Assembly: GCA_964538505.1 (NCBI GenBank)
Contig: CAZIDY010000016.1
Span: 5,940-69,939, forward strand
From: Zeimonas sp964538505
Lineage (GTDB): Bacteria; Pseudomonadota; Gammaproteobacteria; Burkholderiales; Burkholderiaceae_E
DNA length: 64,000 bases
Direction: 5' to 3'
The notes beneath the pieces are model-generated. The model searched no databases and had not been told where the DNA came from. It worked only from the letters and a program-made list of their open reading frames with translations. The position numbers and the translations under genes are program-made. Numbering within the stretch: position 1 is the stretch's first letter; each line of letters starts with the position of its first letter. This document shows positions 59,454-64,000 of the stretch, piece by piece.

Positions 59454-60598
59454 AACTGAAGTTCCTTGCCGGGGCGACACTTGCGGGTGCACTGCTCGCC
59501 GCGCCCGCCATCGCCCAGCAGCAGCCGATCCGCATCGGTTTCCACGCGCCGCTCACCGGCTTCGCCGCCTCCGACGGCAAGTCGTCGCTGAACGGCGCGC
59601 AACTCGCCGTCGAGCAGATCAATGCGGCGGGCGGCGTGAACGGGCGACCCCTGGAGCTGGTGGTCGCAGACGACCAGGCCAAACCCGACCAGGCGGTGCC
59701 GCTGGCGAACAAGTACATCGGCGACGGCCTGAAGATGGTCGTCTCCGGAAGCTATTCGGGACCGACGCGCGCTGCCGCCGGCGTGTTCCAGGAAGCGAAG
59801 ATTCCATACGTCGCCGGCTACGCGATCCATCCGGACATCACGCGCGCCGGCGACTACGTGTTCCGCACGTCGTTCATGGGCGAGGTGCAGGGCAGGGCGG
59901 CCGCGAAAGTCGTCGGCGACCTGCTGAAGAAGAAGCGCGTCACGCTGATCACGCTGAACAACGACTTCGGGCAGGCGCTGTCGGCCGGCTTCAAGGAAGC
60001 GGCCGACCGGTTCGGCATCGAGATCGTCAGCGAGTACACCTACGCGATGGGCGATCGGCAGTTCGGCTCGGTCGTCGCCAGCGTCAAGCGCGACAACCCG
60101 GAAGTGCTCTACATCTCGGGCTACTTTTTCAACGGCGGACCGCTGGTCGCGCAGCTGCGCGCCGGTGGCGTGCAGACGCAGATCGTCGGCACCGAAGGCT
60201 TCGACACCGACAACTTCATCGCGATCGCGAAGAACGCCGCCGAAGGCGTGATCATCACGACCTCGCTCGATCGCGAGGCCAAGCTGCCGGCGATGCGCAA
60301 GTTCATCGACGACTACGAAGCGAAATACAAGGTCGGCGCCGACATGGTCGCGGCAAGCACGCACGCGGCAGTCACGGTCGCCGCCAACGCGCTCGCGAAG
60401 GTCGGGCACGACGACACCGCGAAGCTGCGCGACGCGCTCGCCGCGACGAAGGAGCTGCCGACCGCGGTGGGCACGCTCACCTTCAACGAGCTCGGCGAGG
60501 TCAACAAGGCCGGGCAGATCCAGGTGATCCGCGACGGCAGGTTCCATCACTTCGCGACGATCGACGATCCCGAGCTGCTGGCTGCGCCGACGAAGTAG
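59450..60598 (+). CDS. LIV-type ABC transporter substrate-binding protein
   Basis: This 382-residue periplasmic binding protein of the LivK/Peripla_BP_6 family has a signal peptide (MKLKFLAGATLAGALLAAPAIA) and family segments IRIGFHAPLTGFAASDGKS, GAQLAVEQINAAGGVNGRPLEL and VVSGSYSGPTRAAAGVFQEA. The ATG overlaps the hutI stop. It is followed by two permeases and two ATPases. Because it lies between hutI and hutU, its ligand is probably histidine, urocanate or a related imidazole and not a branched-chain amino acid. Confidence 0.9.
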   Translation: MKLKFLAGATLAGALLAAPAIAQQQPIRIGFHAPLTGFAASDGKSSLNGAQLAVEQINAAGGVNGRPLELVVADDQAKPDQAVPLANKYIGDGLKMVVSGSYSGPTRAAAGVFQEAKIPYVAGYAIHPDITRAGDYVFRTSFMGEVQGRAAAKVVGDLLKKKRVTLITLNNDFGQALSAGFKEAADRFGIEIVSEYTYAMGDRQFGSVVASVKRDNPEVLYISGYFFNGGPLVAQLRAGGVQTQIVGTEGFDTDNFIAIAKNAAEGVIITTSLDREAKLPAMRKFIDDYEAKYKVGADMVAASTHAAVTVAANALAKVGHDDTAKLRDALAATKELPTAVGTLTFNELGEVNKAGQIQVIRDGRFHHFATIDDPELLAAPTK

Positions 60599-60643
60599 GC
60601 GGCATCCGAAGCGTCCAGCGGCACCAGCCACAGGCGAAGCCCG

Positions 60644-61510
60644 ATGTTCTACGTAGAACTGCTCGTCATCGGGCTCGTCTGGGGCTGCATGTACGCGCTG
60701 ATGGCGCTCGGCCTGACGCTCGTCTACGGCCTGCTGCGCATCCTGCACATCGCGCAGGCGACCGTCTTTACCTTCGGCGCGTACATCGGGCTGCTCGTCG
60801 CCAATCGCACCGACAGCCTGCCGCTGGCTTTCGTCGTCGCGGCGCTGGCGGCCGGCGTGCTCGGTCCGCTGATCTACCGCCTCGTCTACGAGCCGATCCT
60901 CGACAAGCCGCCCTTCGTGCCGCTGGTCGCGTCGATCGGCGTGCTGATCGCGATGGAGGACGGCTTCCGGCTGATCTTCGGGCCTTATGGGCTGTCCTTC
61001 GAGCACAATCCGTGGTTCACGACGGCGCTGAGCTTCGGCGGCATCACGCTGAACCTCGTGCAGGTATGGATGGTCGTCGCGGCGGTCGTGCTGTTGGCGG
61101 CCTTCGCACTCTTCGTCGTGCGCACGCGCGCCGGCGTCGCCTGGCGCGCAACCGTCTCTGACCCGGTGATCGCGCAGAACTTCGGCGTCAGCGTGCTGCG
61201 CGTGCGCTACCTGAACTTCTTCGTCGCGTCGGTGCTCGCCGGCATCGGCGGCGTGCTGGTCGGGTTGCTGAACAATCTCGTCGAGCCGTCGATGGGCAGC
61301 GTGATCAGCTACAAGGGACTGGCGATCATCGTGCTCGGCGGCCTCGGCAACGTGCCCGGCACGCTCGTCGCGAGCCTTGCACTCGGCGTCGTCGAGAGCT
61401 TCGGGTCGGTGTTCCTCGACAAGCTGCTCGACCGCGATGCGATGGCCTTCCTTTTCCTGATCGTCGTGCTGATGGTTCGCCCGAAGGGGCTGCTCGGCGG
61501 CGCGCACTGA
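60644..61510 (+). CDS. LIV-type ABC transporter permease (LivH-like)
   Basis: The 288-residue membrane protein has about eight helices and the typical start WGCMYALMALGLTLVYGLLRILHIAQ. The conserved cytoplasmic loop is FGVSVLRVRYLNFFVASVLAGIGG-like, followed by GLAIIVLGGLGNVPGTLVASL. It pairs with the LivM-like permease 28 bases downstream. The substrate is presumed from neighbouring hut genes. Confidence 0.92.
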   Translation: MFYVELLVIGLVWGCMYALMALGLTLVYGLLRILHIAQATVFTFGAYIGLLVANRTDSLPLAFVVAALAAGVLGPLIYRLVYEPILDKPPFVPLVASIGVLIAMEDGFRLIFGPYGLSFEHNPWFTTALSFGGITLNLVQVWMVVAAVVLLAAFALFVVRTRAGVAWRATVSDPVIAQNFGVSVLRVRYLNFFVASVLAGIGGVLVGLLNNLVEPSMGSVISYKGLAIIVLGGLGNVPGTLVASLALGVVESFGSVFLDKLLDRDAMAFLFLIVVLMVRPKGLLGGAH

Positions 61511-61537
61511 GCGCGAGCCGAGGCGCCAGGACTCCCG

Positions 61538-62377
61538 ATGGACTACTACCTCTCCGTCGCCACCTTCGCCGCGCTGAACGTCGTGCTGGCGCTCGGGCTG
61601 AACATGATCAGCGGCTTCTGCGGCCAGGTGAGCCTCGGCCATGCCGCGTTCTACGGCCTCGGCGCCTACGCCGCCGCGCTGTGCTCGGTGGCGGGCGTTC
61701 CCTTCGTCGCGTCGATCGGCGTCGGCATCGTGGTCGCTGGCGTCTTCGGTGTGATCGTCGGTTTCGCCGCGCTGCGTGTGCGCGACGACTTTCTCGCCAT
61801 CGTCACGATGGGCGTCGGCTTCCTGTTCCTCGGCGTCGTGCGCAAGCAGTCGTGGCTCGGCGCCGAGATGGGCATTGCGAAGATCCCGTCTCCGCTCGAC
61901 AAGACCGGCTATGCGCTGCTCGCAATCGGCGCGGCGATCGCAGTCGCGCTGCTCAGTCTTCACATCCGGCGCAGCTGGATGGGCCGCGCCTTCGACGCGG
62001 TCGCGCAGGACGAGGATGCGGCACGCACGATCGGCGTCGACGTCGCCGGCTACAAGACCACCGCGTTCCTGCTCGGCACTGCCACCGCGGGCCTGGCCGG
62101 CGCGATCTATGCGCACATGACGCAGCTGATCGTGCCCGATGCCTTCAACTTCGTGCAGTCGATCACGATCCTCGCAATGGTGGTCGTCGGCGGAATCGGC
62201 TCGACGCTCGGCGTCGTGCTCGGCGCGCTGCTGCTCACCGTGATGCCGGAGCTGTTCCGCTTCATCAACGACTACAAGCTGCTCGTCTACGGCGCGCTGC
62301 TGCTCGCGGTGATGCGCTTCAGCCCCGAGGGGCTCGCCGGGCTGTACCGGCGCGTGTTCGGGCACCGGCTGGCATGA
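61538..62377 (+). CDS. LIV-type ABC transporter permease (LivM-like)
   Basis: The 279-residue permease has helices through most of its length. Signatures: ALGLNMISGFCGQVSLGHAA, GLGAYAAALC, and the loop FDAVAQDEDAARTIGVDVAGYK, then TILAMVVVGGIGSTLGVVLGA. The end overlaps the ATPase ATG (ATGA). It lacks the long N-terminal extension seen in some LivM proteins. Confidence 0.92.
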   Translation: MDYYLSVATFAALNVVLALGLNMISGFCGQVSLGHAAFYGLGAYAAALCSVAGVPFVASIGVGIVVAGVFGVIVGFAALRVRDDFLAIVTMGVGFLFLGVVRKQSWLGAEMGIAKIPSPLDKTGYALLAIGAAIAVALLSLHIRRSWMGRAFDAVAQDEDAARTIGVDVAGYKTTAFLLGTATAGLAGAIYAHMTQLIVPDAFNFVQSITILAMVVVGGIGSTLGVVLGALLLTVMPELFRFINDYKLLVYGALLLAVMRFSPEGLAGLYRRVFGHRLA

Positions 62378-63132
62378 CGATGCTCGAAGTAGAGCGCCTG
62401 TCGATCACCTTCGGGGGCGTGCGTGCCGTCTCCGACGTGAGCCTGTCGGTGCAGCGCGGCGAGCTGCTCGGCCTGATCGGCCCGAACGGCGCGGGCAAGA
62501 CGACGCTGCTGCGCCTGATGACCGGCATCCTGGCGCCGGACTCGGGGGTCGTGCGCCTGGACGGTCGCGACATCACGCGGATGCCGATCCATCGTCGTGC
62601 GCAGCTCGGCTTCGTACTCACGCACCAGGTCGTGCGGCCCTTTCGCGAGATGAGCCTGCTCGAGAACGTGATGCTCGCGGCCGCGCAGCGCGAGATGCGC
62701 CATCCGTTGCGTGCGCTCGTGTCGGTCGACACGCGCGGCGCGCGCAGCCGCGCGATGCAGCTGCTCGAGCGCCTGGGCATCGCCGACGCCGCCGACAAGT
62801 CGGCGCGCAGCGTGCCGCTCGGCTACCTGAAGCGCATGCAGGTTGCACGTGCGCTCGCGCTCGAGCCGCAGCTGTTGCTGCTCGACGAGCCGCTCGCCGG
62901 ACTGAACTACACCGAGGCGAAGCGACTGGCCGACCTGATCGCCGAGCTCAACGCGGGCGGCCTGAGCATCGTGCTGGTCGAGCACAACCTCGGCGAGGTC
63001 ACGCGCATCGCCCGTCGGCTGCTCGTGCTGCACAACGGATCGACGCTCGCGCAGGGCGTGCCGCGCGAGGTGATGGCGCGCAGCGACGTGCGCAGCGCCT
63101 ACCTGGGAGGAGAAGCCGTTGCTGCTGCTTGA
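62374..63132 (+). CDS. LIV-type ABC transporter ATPase (LivG-like)
   Basis: The 252-residue ATPase has Walker A GPNGAGKTTLL, Q-loop region FVLTHQVVRPF, and Walker B LLLLDEPLAGL with the switch histidine in LVEHNLGEV. The signature, usually LSGGQ-like, reads PLGYLKRMQVARAL, a recognised LivG-type variation (PYGxQRxLEIARAL). The ATG overlaps the permease stop; earlier in-frame codons shadow the permease. It also overlaps the next ATPase gene by 14 bases. Confidence 0.92.
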   Translation: MTMLEVERLSITFGGVRAVSDVSLSVQRGELLGLIGPNGAGKTTLLRLMTGILAPDSGVVRLDGRDITRMPIHRRAQLGFVLTHQVVRPFREMSLLENVMLAAAQREMRHPLRALVSVDTRGARSRAMQLLERLGIADAADKSARSVPLGYLKRMQVARALALEPQLLLLDEPLAGLNYTEAKRLADLIAELNAGGLSIVLVEHNLGEVTRIARRLLVLHNGSTLAQGVPREVMARSDVRSAYLGGEAVAAA

Positions 63133-63838
63133 AGGATTCGGTTGCGGCTACGGGCTCGTGCAGGCCGTGCACGAGATCGACCTCTCGGCGCAGGCCGGAG
63201 AGATCACCGTGCTGCTCGGGCCGAACGGCGCGGGCAAGACCTCGACGCTGATGGCGATCGCCGGCAACGTACAGGTGCAGCGTGGCCGCGTCGTCCTCGA
63301 CGGCGAGGACGTTACCCGGCTGTCGCCCGCCGAGCGCACGCGCCGGGGCATGGCGCTCGCACCCGAAGGGCGGCGCATCTTCTCCGACCTGACGGTCGCC
63401 GAGAACCTGCTCGTCGGCGGCTACCTGCGCAGCGCCGCCGAATCGCGCGAGAGCGAGCAGCGCGTGCTGGAGCTGTTCCCGCGCCTGCGCGAGCGCTATC
63501 GGCAACGTGCCGGGCTGCTCTCGGGCGGCGAGCAGCAGATGCTCGCGATCGGGCGCGCGCTGATGGCGCAGCCCAGGCTGCTGCTGATCGACGAGCTGTC
63601 GCTCGGATTGATGCCGGCGATGGTCGAGCTCTGCTTCGCGGCGATCGCCGAGCTCAAGCGCCAGGGCATGGCGGTGCTGCTGGTCGAGCAGAACACGCAT
63701 CGCGCACTTGCGGCCGCCGACCGCGTCTACGTGATGGCGTCGGGACGCATGGTCTACGAGGCGTCGGGCGAGCAGGCACGGCGCGATCCGACGCTGGTCG
63801 ATTCCTTCCTCGGCATGAGCGAAGCCGCACAGGCGTGA
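63119..63838 (+). CDS. LIV-type ABC transporter ATPase (LivF-like)
   Basis: The 239-residue ATPase starts at a TTG with a good GGGAGGAG ribosome site seven bases before it. Walker A is GPNGAGKTSTLM, signature LLSGGEQQMLAIGRAL, and the Walker B region reads LLLIDELSLGLMP; family typical EPSxGLxP is here ELSLGLMP, with the catalytic glutamate retained. It completes the five-gene transporter before hutU. Confidence 0.92.
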   Translation: MLLLEGFGCGYGLVQAVHEIDLSAQAGEITVLLGPNGAGKTSTLMAIAGNVQVQRGRVVLDGEDVTRLSPAERTRRGMALAPEGRRIFSDLTVAENLLVGGYLRSAAESRESEQRVLELFPRLRERYRQRAGLLSGGEQQMLAIGRALMAQPRLLLIDELSLGLMPAMVELCFAAIAELKRQGMAVLLVEQNTHRALAAADRVYVMASGRMVYEASGEQARRDPTLVDSFLGMSEAAQA

Positions 63839-63880
63839 TTCGCGCGACGCGCGGCTTCACGGCGTTTTCAGGAGGTTCTC

Positions 63881-64000
63881 ATGACGGATCTGGCAACACC
63901 CAAGGATGCACGCGTCGTTCGCGCGCCGCGCGGCGATCGACTGAGCGCGCGCAGCTGGCTCACCGAGGCGCCGCTGCGCATGCTGATGAACAACCTCGAT
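63881..64000 (+). CDS. hutU: Urocanate hydratase, 3' end beyond the window
   Basis: Forty codons are visible. After a short variable start (MTDLATPKDARVV) the sequence RAPRGDRLSARSWLTEAPLR and LRMLMNNLD is the characteristic N-terminus of urocanase, which hydrates urocanate to imidazolonepropionate. The ribosome site AGGAGG lies six bases before the ATG. It supplies the substrate of HutI encoded at the head of the same operon. Thiourocanate hydratases are related proteins, so the visible part cannot exclude such an activity. Confidence 0.85.
   Translation, partial: MTDLATPKDARVVRAPRGDRLSARSWLTEAPLRMLMNNLD

Noticed and set aside
59366..62365. A 999-codon minus-strand open frame opposite the transporter genes
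   Set aside because: Its His/Asp/Arg-rich composition is typical of antisense frames in GC-rich DNA, and the plus-strand genes are clear.
1..64000. CRISPR arrays, insertion sequences, prophage genes, rRNA genes or replication origin
   Set aside because: No regularly spaced repeats, transposase, integrase, phage structural genes, rRNA sequence or origin-type repeat clusters were seen.

Overview
This window is GC-rich, densely coded bacterial DNA. The block leuC–entericidin–leuD–leuB–asd–fimV–truA–trpF–trpB–trpA–accD–folC–SPOR/DedD–cvpA–purF–metZ, together with a DUF4148 protein, points to a betaproteobacterium, most likely Burkholderiales. No genus can be named from the sequence alone.

Layout. 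(1) 1–1.1 kb holds the end of a TetR regulator and a patch of gene remnants: a possible toxin stub, an orphan antitoxin and the tail of a histidine kinase. (2) 1.07–4.15 kb is a leftward operon: cytochrome b561, a PepSY protein, an OmpR-type regulator and its histidine kinase. (3) 4.1–10.4 kb is an envelope-modification locus: eptA, an ArnT-like transferase and a polyprenyl-phosphate glycosyltransferase, divergent from a PmrAB-like two-component system. (4) 10.5–13.1 kb holds a DUF4148 protein, an exported Pcm and an Npt/MFS-type transporter. (5) 13.2–18.6 kb is a TetR-controlled tripartite ABC exporter. (6) 18.4–22.75 kb is a leftward module (secreted protein, PepSY protein, DUF2271 protein, PepSY/flavodoxin/FNR reductase, ApbE) with different base composition by eye. 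It ends close to tRNA-Val(CAC). (7) 23–28 kb holds a methyltransferase, gltX, vapBC, aroC and an M48 lipoprotein protease. (8) 28–45.6 kb is the conserved leucine/tryptophan/purine/methionine housekeeping block. (9) 45.6–51.7 kb is leftward: a DUF1445 protein, a TRAP transporter, a DUF2848 protein and NapG/NapH-like Fe-S proteins. (10) 51.8–56.3 kb holds a membrane protein, an SOS-controlled dnaE2 and a vapC remnant. (11) 56.4–64 kb holds a PhyH dioxygenase and IclR regulator, divergent from hutI, a five-gene LIV-type ABC transporter and the start of hutU.

How the parts connect. The most interesting set is the 18.4–22.75 kb module. The DUF2271 protein carries an FMN-attachment motif (DGVTGAS), ApbE is the enzyme that attaches FMN to such motifs, and the reductase can bring electrons from the cytoplasm to the membrane. 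Its first gene is preceded by TTCAGC-N5-TTCAGC. The same box lies before the cytochrome b561/PepSY/two-component operon 18 kb away, so the two loci may form one regulon. A related TTCAGG-N5-TTCAGG box lies between eptA and the second two-component system. A palindromic GGGGTCAGACC element occurs both between metZ and the napH-like gene and inside fimV, and supplies the same peptide to two unrelated proteins.
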